DNA from: Clostridia bacterium
Lineage (GTDB): Bacteria; Bacillota; Clostridia; Oscillospirales; Acutalibacteraceae
Direction: 5' to 3'
NCBI GenBank assembly: GCA_017524165.1
Contig: JAFWUH010000004.1
Location: 1-53,607 of the forward strand
Length of the DNA: 53,607 nt
Shown: piece by piece, positions 31,055 through 39,152 of the stretch
How positions within the stretch are numbered: position 1 is the stretch's first letter
Layout: each line of letters starts with the position of its first letter
Translations under genes and position numbers: made by a program
Notes under the pieces: generated by a model
Told to the model about the DNA's origin: nothing
Databases searched by the model: none
What the model saw: only the letters and a program-made list of their open reading frames with translations

Positions 31055-31348
31055 TTATTCTTCAACCGGAGCTGTTTCTTCTTTCATCTTTGCAAAGCAT
31101 TCACTGCAATATACCGGGCGGTCATCGCGCGGAATAAAGGGAACCTTTGCCACGCCGCCACATGCAGCACATACTGCTTCATGCATTTCACGCGGTGCCT
31201 TGCCTGCGTTTTTACGCTTATCGCGACAGGGCTTGCAACGCTGCGGCTCGTTTACAAAGCCTTTGGATTCATAGAATTCCTGTTCTCTGGCAGAAAACAC
31301 AAATTCCTCGCCGCAATCTTTGCAAACTAAAGTCTTGTCTTCAAACAT
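31055..31348 (-). CDS. Small zinc-ribbon protein
   Basis: A 97-residue cytosolic protein with two zinc ribbons. Residues 9-12 (CKDC) and 38-41 (CKPC) flank EFVFSAREQEFYESKGF, the pattern of the probable zinc-ribbon family found alone in Clostridia. A second ribbon has CAAC (60-63) and CSEC (81-84). The function is unknown; nucleic-acid or protein binding is likely. ATG at 31348 follows GAGAGG. It is 111 nt downstream of the sigma factor on the same strand and probably shares its transcript; no separate promoter was seen. Confidence 0.8.
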   Translation of the reverse strand: MFEDKTLVCKDCGEEFVFSAREQEFYESKGFVNEPQRCKPCRDKRKNAGKAPREMHEAVCAACGGVAKVPFIPRDDRPVYCSECFAKMKEETAPVEE

Positions 31349-31459
31349 GTTTTTTTACCTCTCTTGTTTGGTTTTTCGCCCCGGACGGGATTCCACCGAC
31401 ACCTTTTAAAACGCTCTGGAAATTAAGCTACATGGGCATATATCGCAACGGCAAAACCG

Positions 31460-32035
31460 TTAAACGCTTTTTTTGTTTTTCAGTTTTGAACGAATACGGC
31501 GTAAGGCATTATCCACCGATTTATTTGAAATGCCGAGTTTTCCCGATATATCAGCATACGAACTCCCTGCCAAAAATTCAGCAAGCACTTTATATTCCAT
31601 TTCAGAAAGCTCCAACCGAATCAACTCAGTCAGATTTTCATAATCCTCTTGCTCGATGAGCATCTTTTCAGGATTTGAAGCATCGGAGAATTCCCCGGAA
31701 TCGTCCAACGAAACAATCAAAGAAAGCGGTACCCGCCTTTTACGACCGAGTGTTTTTCGTTCATCCCCCATCGCTCGGCGAATACAAAGAACGGCAAAAG
31801 AGGAAAACGCGGATTCTCCTGCACGAAAGTCCCGAACGGCATCATACAGTGCAATGGTTCCCTCTTGAATCAAATCATCCGTCTCGATACTGTACAAACT
31901 ATATTGAGCCGCCAAATAACGAATCAACGGTAAATACCGATGCGCTAACTCCGAGAAAAGACCGTCTTCTCCGGAACGAATGCGTGAAACCAGTTTTTCA
32001 TCCGATAAACCATCAAATTCAACAAAAGAAGTCAC
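31460..32035 (-). CDS. Sigma-H-like RNA polymerase sigma factor
   Basis: A 191-residue sigma-70 family factor with region 2 (LIRYLAAQYS, DDLIQEGTIALYDAVRDF, FAVLCIRRAM) and region 4 (SYADISGKLGISNKSVDNA, then LRRIRSKL). NPEKMLIEQED and KSVDNALRRIRSKL parallel B. subtilis SigH closely, so a post-exponential or sporulation-entry factor is likely. The chosen start is GTG at 32035 with GAGGTG upstream; a longer frame to 32170 would run through the promoter. Consensus promoter upstream, divergent from the phosphoglucomutase. Confidence 0.85.
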   Translation of the reverse strand: MTSFVEFDGLSDEKLVSRIRSGEDGLFSELAHRYLPLIRYLAAQYSLYSIETDDLIQEGTIALYDAVRDFRAGESAFSSFAVLCIRRAMGDERKTLGRKRRVPLSLIVSLDDSGEFSDASNPEKMLIEQEDYENLTELIRLELSEMEYKVLAEFLAGSSYADISGKLGISNKSVDNALRRIRSKLKNKKSV

Positions 32036-32077
32036 GCTTTGCACCTCAAAATAGTTCAAATCTCTATTTTTTCTTTT

Positions 32078-32106
32078 ATAATATATGAAAACAACAAAAA
32101 TGTCAA
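32078..32106 (-). promoter_or_regulatory. Promoter of the sigma factor gene
   Basis: Minus strand TTGACA (32101-32106), a 17-bp spacer and TATTAT (32078-32083). Confidence 0.88.
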
Positions 32107-32163
32107 GTTTTTTTTCTTGTTTTTGAAGATTATCTGCGGTTTCCGGAAAATACCGAAAATTTA

Positions 32164-32192
32164 TTGACAAGTCGCTCTTTTCGTTTTACAAT
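32164..32192 (+). promoter_or_regulatory. Promoter of the phosphoglucomutase gene
   Basis: TTGACA (32164-32169), a 17-bp spacer and TACAAT (32187-32192). Back to back with the sigma factor promoter, -35 elements 57 bp apart. Confidence 0.87.
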
Positions 32193-32222
32193 TATAATAT
32201 CTAAAATACAGGAGGAATGGAA

Positions 32223-33929
32223 ATGTTTTCAAAAGAATATACTCTTTGGTGCGAGCGCGCCACCGGAGATCCGGACCTTGTTAAAGAACTCAAAGAAATG
32301 GAAGGAAACGAGGAAGCCATTTCGGATGCTTTTTATAAAAGTTTGGAATTCGGCACCGGCGGGTTACGGGGTGTCATCGGCGCCGGTACGAACCGCATGA
32401 ATATTTACACCGTCGGCAAAGCGACGCAGGGTTTATCGGCTTATGTGAATTCCGTCAGCAAAAACGGCAAAGTTGCCGTGGCTTATGACAGCCGTATCAA
32501 GTCGGACACCTTCGCCCGCGCGGCAGCGTCTATTTTGGCGGCAAACGGTATCCATGTTTATCTGTATCCAGAATTAATGCCCACGCCGATGTTGTCTTAT
32601 GCCGTTCGTTACTATCACTGTGATGCCGGTATCGTCGTCACCGCCAGTCACAACCCTTCCAAATATAACGGATATAAAGCCTACGGTCCGGACGGTTGCC
32701 AGTTAGGTCTGGAAGCGGCGGACTATGTCCTTTCCATCATGAATCAGGTCGATATTTTTGACGATGTCAAAACCATGGATTTTGATACCGCTTTGGCAGA
32801 AGGAAAAATCGAATATATTCCGCAGGAAGTCATTGACAGCTACCTGAATGAGGTTGAAAAACGCCGCATTACGCCCGATTTAGATTTTTCCGATTTCAAG
32901 GTCATCTATACCCCGTTGCACGGCAGCGGCAATAAACCGGTACGCAAGATTTTGGATAAAATCGGCGTAAAAAATGTAACGGTTGTTCCTGAACAGGAAT
33001 TGCCGAACGGCAACTTCCCGACCGCACCCTATCCGAATCCGGAAATTCGTCAGGCGTTTGAATGTGCTTTGAAGTTGGCTGAAACCGTTCAGCCCGACCT
33101 GCTTTTGGCGACCGACCCCGGCTGCGACCGCGTCGGTATCGCGGTACCGGACGGCGAGGAATACCGTCTCTTTTCGGGCAACGAAGTCGGCGTTTTGTTG
33201 CTGGACTATATTTTGGAACAGCGCACGCTGAACGGCACCCTGCCGAAAAACCCGGTTGCCGTTAAAACGATCGTTTCCACCGAAATTTGTCAAAAAATTG
33301 CCGACGCCTACGGCTGTGAACTGCGGAATGTGTTGACCGGATTCAAATTTATCGGTGAACAGATCGGTCTGTTGGAAGAAAAGGGCGAAGCCGACCGATA
33401 TGTGCTCGGTTTTGAAGAAAGCTATGGCTATTTGGCAGGCGACTATGTTCGCGACAAAGACGCCGTGATTGGTTCCATGTTAATCTGCGAAATGACGGCA
33501 TTCTATAAATCCAAAGGACTTACTTTGATCGAAAAGCTGGATAAAATCTATCAAAAATACGGCTATTACTTCTGTGTGCAGAAGAGCTTCACCTGTGAAG
33601 GTCAAACCGGTATGCAAAAGATTGCCGGGATTATGGAAACGCTGCGAAACGATCCGCCTCAGGCGATTGCCGGTACTGCTGTTGCTGTCTTTAAAGATTA
33701 TGAGCGTTCGGTTTCGGTCAAGCAGGACGGCACTGAAGAAGCGCTTACCCTGCCGAAATCCAATGTTCTGTCCTTCCATTTGGCAGACGGCAGTTCCCTG
33801 ATCGTTCGTCCGTCCGGCACTGAACCGAAAATCAAGATCTATATTGAAGCCGTCGGCAAAACCGCTTCGCTTGCTGAGGCACGGCGGGAAGAATTATCGC
33901 AGGCCGGAACCGTTTTACTCGGTTTCTGA
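32223..33929 (+). CDS. pgcA: Phosphoglucomutase (alpha-D-phosphohexomutase)
   Basis: Interconverts glucose 6-phosphate and glucose 1-phosphate via an enzyme phosphoserine. 568 residues, the length of the PgcA/PGM2-like branch. Seen: FGTGGLRG near the N-terminus, TASHNPSKYNGYK with the phosphoserine near residue 141, metal-binding DPGCDRVGIAV, the sugar loop GFEESYGYL, and RPSGTEPKIKIY at the phosphate-binding C-terminal domain. The start at 32223 is 7 nt after GGAGG; the ATG at 32217 abuts that box. It feeds glucose 1-phosphate to GlgC across the divergent locus and is followed after 18 nt by the TraX-like gene. Confidence 0.95.
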   Translation: MFSKEYTLWCERATGDPDLVKELKEMEGNEEAISDAFYKSLEFGTGGLRGVIGAGTNRMNIYTVGKATQGLSAYVNSVSKNGKVAVAYDSRIKSDTFARAAASILAANGIHVYLYPELMPTPMLSYAVRYYHCDAGIVVTASHNPSKYNGYKAYGPDGCQLGLEAADYVLSIMNQVDIFDDVKTMDFDTALAEGKIEYIPQEVIDSYLNEVEKRRITPDLDFSDFKVIYTPLHGSGNKPVRKILDKIGVKNVTVVPEQELPNGNFPTAPYPNPEIRQAFECALKLAETVQPDLLLATDPGCDRVGIAVPDGEEYRLFSGNEVGVLLLDYILEQRTLNGTLPKNPVAVKTIVSTEICQKIADAYGCELRNVLTGFKFIGEQIGLLEEKGEADRYVLGFEESYGYLAGDYVRDKDAVIGSMLICEMTAFYKSKGLTLIEKLDKIYQKYGYYFCVQKSFTCEGQTGMQKIAGIMETLRNDPPQAIAGTAVAVFKDYERSVSVKQDGTEEALTLPKSNVLSFHLADGSSLIVRPSGTEPKIKIYIEAVGKTASLAEARREELSQAGTVLLGF

Positions 33930-33947
33930 AGATAGAAGAATCAGTTT

Positions 33948-34688
33948 ATGCTATCAGCTTTTGTACTTCGTGTCATTGCCCTGCTTTCCATGCTGGTGGA
34001 TCATATCGGTTACATCCTTGATTTTATGCCGTTTCGCGCGGTTGGACGAATCGCGTTTCCGCTTTATGTTTATTTGATTATCAACGGCTACCGCCATACC
34101 AAAAACCGAACGAGATATGCCTTTCGTTTGACGGTGATGGCGTTTGTTTCCCAAATCCCGTTTTCGTTGTTTGAAACGCAACAGATTTGGCAACCGAAAT
34201 GGAATGTGATGGTTACCCTTTTGTTGATCCTCTTGACCGTCTGGTCAACCGATATGCTTTCCCGAAAAAAAACCACGCGATATTTTGCGTTATTGCCTGC
34301 CGTGTTTTTTTTCGGAATAACCTATTTTTCCGTTATTCTCACCGATTATGGCTGTCGCGGTATTCTGTTAGCAATGGTCTTTTGGTATTTTGAGAAGAAA
34401 CCCATTTTGCTTTGGCTCGGATCTTTTGTTTCTATCATGTTCTATTATCTGTTGTCTATTGCAAAATTCAGTGCCTTGGCACTGCTCGGACAAACGGTTA
34501 TCTTTCCCTGGCCGGATCTATGGGGATGGGTGCAATTGTTCAGTCTCCTTTCCCTTTCCTTGATCCAATGTTACAACGGAAAAAAGGGCTACACACCGCA
34601 AAATCCGACCGTTGCAAAAGTACTGCAACACAGCTTTTATTGGTTCTATCCCGTCCATTTATTGATTCTTTATTTTATCTTTTACTAA
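33948..34688 (+). CDS. TraX-like membrane protein
   Basis: A 246-residue protein with about eight membrane segments. The N-terminus (VIALLSMLVDHIGYIL, then GRIAFPLYVYLIINGYRHT) matches the TraX family, whose founding member acetylates F-pilin but whose chromosomal relatives in Firmicutes have unknown substrates. The conserved Asp-His of LVDHIG is present. No conjugation gene lies nearby, so plasmid origin is not supported. It follows the phosphoglucomutase by 18 nt and ends at a bidirectional terminator. Confidence 0.82.
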   Translation: MLSAFVLRVIALLSMLVDHIGYILDFMPFRAVGRIAFPLYVYLIINGYRHTKNRTRYAFRLTVMAFVSQIPFSLFETQQIWQPKWNVMVTLLLILLTVWSTDMLSRKKTTRYFALLPAVFFFGITYFSVILTDYGCRGILLAMVFWYFEKKPILLWLGSFVSIMFYYLLSIAKFSALALLGQTVIFPWPDLWGWVQLFSLLSLSLIQCYNGKKGYTPQNPTVAKVLQHSFYWFYPVHLLILYFIFY

Positions 34689-34691
34689 TAC

Positions 34692-34728
34692 AAAAGAGCA
34701 CAGACGCCCGTTTGTCTGTGCTCTTTTG
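34692..34728. terminator. Bidirectional terminator between the TraX-like and CorC-like genes
   Basis: AAAAGAGCACAGAC (34692-34705) pairs with GTCTGTGCTCTTTT (34714-34727), giving A- and T-tracts on both sides. It starts right next to the minus-strand stop at 34729. Confidence 0.92.
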
Positions 34729-35997
34729 TTATTCTTCGGTTTCTTTCAGTTCTTCCACGCCGATCCGGTCGATTCGCTTGTCATCGCAAGCCAAAACCGT
34801 AATGATAAAGTTTTCGTAGCGGAAGGAATCACCGACCTTGATTTCACCCTCCAGCATGGAGGTCACCCATCCGCCGACGGTAGTGTTATCCTCGCTGAAA
34901 TCTTCATCCTCTTCAATATCAATATCAAACTCATCAAAGAAATCAATCAATCGCATTTCGCCGATCGCTTCAAAATGCGTATCGTCCACACAAACAAACT
35001 CGCGTTCGATCTCATCGGTTTCGTCCCATATTTCACCGACCAACTGTTCCAAAACATCTTCCATCGTCAATATTCCCATTGTGCCGCCGTATTCATCCAA
35101 CACCACCACCATATGGCATTTGGATTCTTTCATCTTTTCCAAAACATCGGGCAACGGCATGGTTTTATGCACAAAGGTTACTGGCAACAAAAGTCCGCGC
35201 AGATCCACCCGATCGGCATCCACCATTTCTTTAAACACATGATTTTGATGCAAAAAACCGATGATATGATCCGGGGTATCCTCGTATACCGGGATACGGG
35301 AATAAATAGATTCGGTAATTTTACGGATATTCACTTCATAAGAATCGCGAATATCAACCGCCGTCATATCCACCCGCGGCGTGATAATCTCATAAGCCAA
35401 AACATGATCAAAATCCAACGCGTTCTGCAACAGATCACTTTGTTCCTCATCCAAAACGCCCTCGTCTTCGGCGATATCAATAATGTTTTCCAAATCGTCC
35501 TCGGAAACCGCATCCGCATCCGAAATATTCTTTTCCCAAAGGTGCGAAATCAGTTGAATCAGCCCAAGGAACAGCGCTGTGATCGGTTTAAGAATCACAG
35601 ATAATCCATAAATCGGCACCGCGGTCGCGACCGAAAATTTTTCAGAAAACTGTTTTGCCAGCACCTTTGGAATGATCTCTCCGAAAATCAGTACCACCAA
35701 GGTCATTACAGCGGTGGCGATCCAAACATACCCCTCACCCAAGGCGTTCAGCACCATAACGGTCGCAATCGCAGAAGCCGCGTTATTCGCAAGATTGTTG
35801 CCGATCAACACCGCACCCAGTGCGTCATCATAACGCTCCGCCAGGCGAAGCGCCAACGAAACCGGCAAGGATTTTTTCTTTTCCAACCGTGATCTCAACC
35901 GGGCGGTATTTACCCCCGCAAAGGCAATTTCGGTTGCCGAGAAGAACGCCGACAGAATAATCAACAAAAAAATTGCCAAAATCGAAAGGTCAGGCAT
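34729..35997 (-). CDS. CNNM/CorC-family membrane protein (DUF21 + CBS pair + CorC_HlyC domain)
   Basis: 422 residues. N-terminal DUF21/CNNM membrane domain (about 1-180; FFSATEIAFAGVN, GNNLANNAASAI, FGEIIPKVLAK), then two CBS domains (about 200-325; ITPRVDMTAVDI, HMVVVLDEYGGTMGILTMED), then a C-terminal CorC_HlyC domain (about 345-422). Relatives export or sense Mg2+. The ATG at 35997 follows GGAGG encoded in the tail of the upstream gene, with an 8-bp overlap. Second gene of a tandem pair. Confidence 0.9.
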   Translation of the reverse strand: MPDLSILAIFLLIILSAFFSATEIAFAGVNTARLRSRLEKKKSLPVSLALRLAERYDDALGAVLIGNNLANNAASAIATVMVLNALGEGYVWIATAVMTLVVLIFGEIIPKVLAKQFSEKFSVATAVPIYGLSVILKPITALFLGLIQLISHLWEKNISDADAVSEDDLENIIDIAEDEGVLDEEQSDLLQNALDFDHVLAYEIITPRVDMTAVDIRDSYEVNIRKITESIYSRIPVYEDTPDHIIGFLHQNHVFKEMVDADRVDLRGLLLPVTFVHKTMPLPDVLEKMKESKCHMVVVLDEYGGTMGILTMEDVLEQLVGEIWDETDEIEREFVCVDDTHFEAIGEMRLIDFFDEFDIDIEEDEDFSEDNTTVGGWVTSMLEGEIKVGDSFRYENFIITVLACDDKRIDRIGVEELKETEE

Positions 35998-37012
35998 CCT
36001 GCTCACCTCCGATATCGTCTTCGTCGTAAATTTCCCCGACAAGCTGTTCTAAGATATCCTCTACCGTGACGATACCGAGCACCGTTCCGACCTCATCCCG
36101 CACGATTGCCAAATTACGCCGCCGATTGCTCATATAGGTCAACAATTCATTGATCGGCTGGTCGTAAGCAACGAACAGCGGATAGTCGGACACCCTTGCT
36201 AAAATGACATTATTACGGTTTTGCAAATAGGCTTTCAAAAATCGGCGGATCTGCAAAATACCCTTGACCTTCCCTTTACGGTCAATGATCGGAATACGGG
36301 AATGACCGGTAGAGCGAACCAATGCCAGCACCTCATTTGTCTTCATTCCCGCCGAAATTTTCAGCACTTCTTCCCATGGCACCATGATATCCTGTGCCGT
36401 CAAATCGTCAAAAACCAGTGCCGAGCGTACCAACCGACCGGTATCTTGGTCAAAGTCCCCGTCTTCCGAAATACTTTCCACCAAATCATGCAGCTCGTCC
36501 TCGGTGACGGTCACTTCATTTTCCAAATGCTTCTGAAACGGACGCGAAGCCAAGCGGGAAATGCCCGTAAAGAAAACCGATAACGGTTTCATGATTTTCA
36601 TTAAAAAAAACAACGATGTTGACACTGTCCGTGCAAAATGCTCGTTACAGGAACGCGCAAAACACTTCGGCAGCATTTCTCCGAACAGAAAAATGATCAC
36701 CGTGGTCAAAACCGTTGCAATTGAAACGGATCGCGTCCCCCAAATTTCCGTTGCGATAACGGCTGATAGAGTTGCACATCCGATATTCACAATGTTGTTT
36801 CCGATCAACAGAACCGAAAGTGTTTCTTCAAAATGATCCAACAGGTAAAGCACCCGCTCTGCCTTTTTATCTCCGTTATCAGCCGCCGTCATCATATGAA
36901 TGCGGTTGACCGAAGCCAATGAAATCTCGGTTCCGGAAAAATAGGCACTGCAAAAAAGCAGAACCGCAAACAGCAATAAACTTCCTATATTGCCGTCAGG
37001 ACCGCCGTCCAT
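35990..37012 (-). CDS. CNNM/CorC-family membrane protein lacking the CorC_HlyC domain
   Basis: 340 residues, paralogue of the downstream protein. DUF21 membrane domain (FSGTEISLASVN, GNNIVNIGCATLSAV, FGEMLPKCFAR) and a CBS pair (DIMVPWEEVLKI, NLAIVRDEVGTVLGIVTVED). It ends soon after LEQLVGEIYDEDD, where the paralogue continues into a CorC_HlyC domain. A natural short form is likely, since the stop is followed by an intact overlapping gene. The two may form a heteromer. A consensus promoter precedes it. Confidence 0.88.
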   Translation of the reverse strand: MDGGPDGNIGSLLLFAVLLFCSAYFSGTEISLASVNRIHMMTAADNGDKKAERVLYLLDHFEETLSVLLIGNNIVNIGCATLSAVIATEIWGTRSVSIATVLTTVIIFLFGEMLPKCFARSCNEHFARTVSTSLFFLMKIMKPLSVFFTGISRLASRPFQKHLENEVTVTEDELHDLVESISEDGDFDQDTGRLVRSALVFDDLTAQDIMVPWEEVLKISAGMKTNEVLALVRSTGHSRIPIIDRKGKVKGILQIRRFLKAYLQNRNNVILARVSDYPLFVAYDQPINELLTYMSNRRRNLAIVRDEVGTVLGIVTVEDILEQLVGEIYDEDDIGGEQDA

Positions 37013-37049
37013 GCAAAAACCAACTCCTCAATGCAATATTATTTTAAAT

Positions 37050-37078
37050 ATAATACAGGATATTATTCATTTTGTCAA
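37050..37078 (-). promoter_or_regulatory. Promoter of the CorC-like gene pair
   Basis: Minus strand TTGACA (37073-37078), a 17-bp spacer and TATTAT (37050-37055). Confidence 0.87.
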
Positions 37079-37122
37079 ATAAAACTTCCTCCCGCCGAAC
37101 ATACTAATTAGCGGTGAAGAAA

Positions 37123-37806
37123 ATGACAGCAATTATTATACGAACTATTTTTATGTTTCTTTTCGTCTCAATCGGTATTCGATTGATGGGCAAACGGCAA
37201 ATCGGCGACATGCAACCCAACGAGTTGGTTGTTACCCTACTGATATCAGAAATTGCCGCCATTCCGTTGCAGGATTTGAATCAACCGATCTTAAACGGCG
37301 TCGTAGCCATTTTTATATTGGTTGTATTAGAGATTTTCAGCTCGGTATTGGCGATGAAAAATTTTTGGATCAGAAAACTGTTGAGTGGCAAATCGGTGGT
37401 CTTGATCAAAAACGGGCTGATTGATCAGGACGCCATGCGCCAGGTGCGCATGACCGTACTGGATTTGGTAGAGCTGTTACGCGGTCAAAATGTATTCGAT
37501 CTTGCCACGGTCGATTTTGCCGTATTGGAGGTCAACGGAGATTTAAGTGTTTTGCTGAAGCCGGAAGAGCGAACGCCGTCTTGTAAAGATCTTTCTTTGA
37601 AAAAAGAATCGGACGGTCTGCCTTTGCCGATCATTTCAGACGGAAAGATTGTGAAGGAATCTTTGACAGCGCTGCAGCTTTCCGCGGAAGAATTACAAAC
37701 CTTTTTAAAGAAACATGGTTTGACCGCAAAGGATGTCTTTCTGCTTTCGGTCGACCGATACCGCAACTATAATCTGGTAGAGAAAAGAAAGGATGCCACA
37801 CAATGA
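37123..37806 (+). CDS. DUF421 (YetF-type) membrane protein
   Basis: 227 residues. Three N-terminal membrane helices (IIIRTIFMFLFVSIGIRLMG, ELVVTLLISEIAAIPL, ILNGVVAIFILVVLEIFSSV) are followed by the soluble double domain typical of YetF/DUF421 (GKSVVLIKNGLIDQDAMRQ, DLVELLRGQNVFDLATVDFA). Relatives form oligomeric membrane proteins of unclear function, linked to spores or membranes in some Firmicutes. ATG at 37123 has GGTGA 5 nt upstream; a GTG at 37114 is an alternative. Its stop overlaps the next gene by 4 bp. Confidence 0.85.
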   Translation: MTAIIIRTIFMFLFVSIGIRLMGKRQIGDMQPNELVVTLLISEIAAIPLQDLNQPILNGVVAIFILVVLEIFSSVLAMKNFWIRKLLSGKSVVLIKNGLIDQDAMRQVRMTVLDLVELLRGQNVFDLATVDFAVLEVNGDLSVLLKPEERTPSCKDLSLKKESDGLPLPIISDGKIVKESLTALQLSAEELQTFLKKHGLTAKDVFLLSVDRYRNYNLVEKRKDATQ

Positions 37807-38183
37807 AACGGTTAACGGCGGCGTTCGTCATACTGGCACTGATTATCGGACTGTGTTTTTTCGGTCGATATCAGGTGGTGAAAATATGCAAAGAAAGTCA
37901 AGTTGAAATGGAACTGTTGGCGGAATTGTCCACCTCTGTTGATTGGTTTACCATGAAAAAAGAATTGCAAGAACAGCAGAAAAAATTTGACCGCAATCAA
38001 ATTATCCTTTTACTTTTTGTACAGCGGAACCGTCTGGAACAGATTGAAACTGCTTTTGATGAATCTTTTTTCTGGATTCAATCACAAAATCCAAAAGAAC
38101 TGCGCAAAAAGCTTTTTGACTTATCCCACGATTTTAAAGGGATTTCCCGGCAACATTCCATCCAAACAAAAACATTTTTATAA
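37803..38183 (+). CDS. DUF4363-like small membrane-anchored protein
   Basis: 126 residues with one N-terminal membrane helix (LTAAFVILALIIGLCFFG) and an extracellular helical domain (KKELQEQQKKFDRNQIILLL, FDESFFWIQSQNPKELRKK). This size and position directly after DUF421 fit DUF4363 proteins. The start overlaps the DUF421 stop in ATGA, so they are probably made together. Function unknown. Confidence 0.7.
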   Translation: MKRLTAAFVILALIIGLCFFGRYQVVKICKESQVEMELLAELSTSVDWFTMKKELQEQQKKFDRNQIILLLFVQRNRLEQIETAFDESFFWIQSQNPKELRKKLFDLSHDFKGISRQHSIQTKTFL

Positions 38184-38186
38184 ATA

Positions 38187-38227
38187 TTTATGCAACTTTA
38201 TGCAAAAAAATTCTTGACAATATGCAT
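38187..38227 (+). promoter_or_regulatory. Repeated TATGCA motifs at the amino-acid ABC promoter
   Basis: TTTATGCAA occurs at 38187-38195 and 38197-38205, exactly one helical turn apart, just upstream of the -35. A third TATGCA (38221-38226) lies in the spacer. The same TATGCAAAA occurs at the purB/nusB intergenic repeat. Possible ArgR or other amino-acid-responsive operator. Confidence 0.4.
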
Positions 38228-38242
38228 CCTCAATGTTATAAT
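38214..38242 (+). promoter_or_regulatory. Promoter of the amino-acid ABC operon
   Basis: TTGACA (38214-38219), a 17-bp spacer and TATAAT (38237-38242), both perfect consensus, 32 bp before the ATG. Confidence 0.93.
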
Positions 38243-38274
38243 CAGAATAATTCTGAAGAAAAGAGGAAAAAAAG

Positions 38275-39060
38275 ATGAAAAAAATTGTTGCATTATTGTT
38301 AGTTCTTGCACTTGCCGTTGCTTTCGCCGGTTGCGGCAGTAAACCGCAAAAAGAAATCAAAAGCGTAGACGATCTGAAAGGTGCCGTAATCGGTGTTCAG
38401 TTGGGAACAACCGGTGATATTTATGCATCGGATTATGAAAAAGAAGGTTCTACTATTGAGCGTTATAATAAGGGCACCGGTGCCATTCTCGCTTTGACCC
38501 AGGGCAAGGTTGACTGCGTTGTGATTGATAACGAGCCGGCCAAAGCTTTTGTTGCCGCTAATAAGGGCTTGAAAATTCTTGAAGAAGAGTTTGCCAATGA
38601 AGATTATGCTATCTGCATGGCAAAGGATAAAGCCGATTTGCTTGCCGAATTCAATACTGCTTTGGCTGAATTAAAGAAGGACGGCGTTATTGCTCAAATC
38701 GTTTCCAACTACATCGGCGACGATACGAAAGGCACCTGCCCCTATGTTTCTCCCGAAGGTGTTGACACTTCAAAGGGCGAGCTTCATATGGCGACAAACG
38801 CTTTCTTTGAACCGTATGAGTTCTACACCGGCAAAAAAATTGTCGGTATTGATGCTGAAATTGCTCAAGCCATCTGCGATAAGCTCGGCTACAAGCTTGT
38901 GATCGACGATATGGATTTTGACTCCATCATTACCGCTGTTCAAGAAGGCAAAGCTGATTTCGGTATGGCTGGTATGACCGTTACCGACGAGCGTAAGGAA
39001 AAGATCAACTTCACCGATTCCTATGCTACCGGCATTCAGGTTATTATCGTAAAAGAATAA
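38275..39060 (+). CDS. Amino-acid ABC transporter substrate-binding lipoprotein, circularly permuted
   Basis: A 261-residue lipoprotein: signal peptide with lipobox FAGC, lipidated Cys20. It belongs to the solute-binding family 3 (HisJ/GlnH type), but the two lobes are in reversed order. Residues ~29-155 match what is normally the second lobe (SVDDLKGAVIGVQLGTTGD, then GKVDCVVIDNEPAKAF, then LKKDGVIAQIVSNYIG). Residues 168-261 match the normal start of the mature protein (ELHMATNAFFEPYEF, IVGIDAEIAQAICDKLG, DFDSIITAVQEGKADFG, GMTVTDERKEKINFTDSYA) and the protein ends at the hinge strand QVIIVKE. The residues that bind the amino-acid backbone in relatives are kept: Arg240 in TDER and Asp85 in VVIDN. 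First gene of a three-gene importer. Substrate is probably a polar amino acid. Confidence 0.88.
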   Translation: MKKIVALLLVLALAVAFAGCGSKPQKEIKSVDDLKGAVIGVQLGTTGDIYASDYEKEGSTIERYNKGTGAILALTQGKVDCVVIDNEPAKAFVAANKGLKILEEEFANEDYAICMAKDKADLLAEFNTALAELKKDGVIAQIVSNYIGDDTKGTCPYVSPEGVDTSKGELHMATNAFFEPYEFYTGKKIVGIDAEIAQAICDKLGYKLVIDDMDFDSIITAVQEGKADFGMAGMTVTDERKEKINFTDSYATGIQVIIVKE

Positions 39061-39089
39061 TCATTTATTCGCAAACAACACAGCATTTT

Positions 39090-39119
39090 AGTGGAGCGGT
39101 TTTAACTGCTCCACTTTTG
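39090..39119 (+). terminator. Intercistronic terminator-like hairpin between binding protein and permease
   Basis: AGTGGAGC (39090-39097) pairs with GCTCCACT (39108-39115), followed by TTTGT. It would reduce transcription into the permease, keeping the binding protein in excess. An extended -10 (TGCTATACT) begins just after it, near 39119-39127, and could restart transcription. Confidence 0.7.
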
Positions 39120-39152
39120 TGCTATACTGAAAACAATAAAAGGAAATTGATT

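Noticed and set aside
33948-34688. Conjugative-element origin suggested by the TraX-like gene
   Set aside because: No relaxase, coupling protein, integrase or attachment repeats are nearby, and chromosomal TraX-like proteins are common in Firmicutes.
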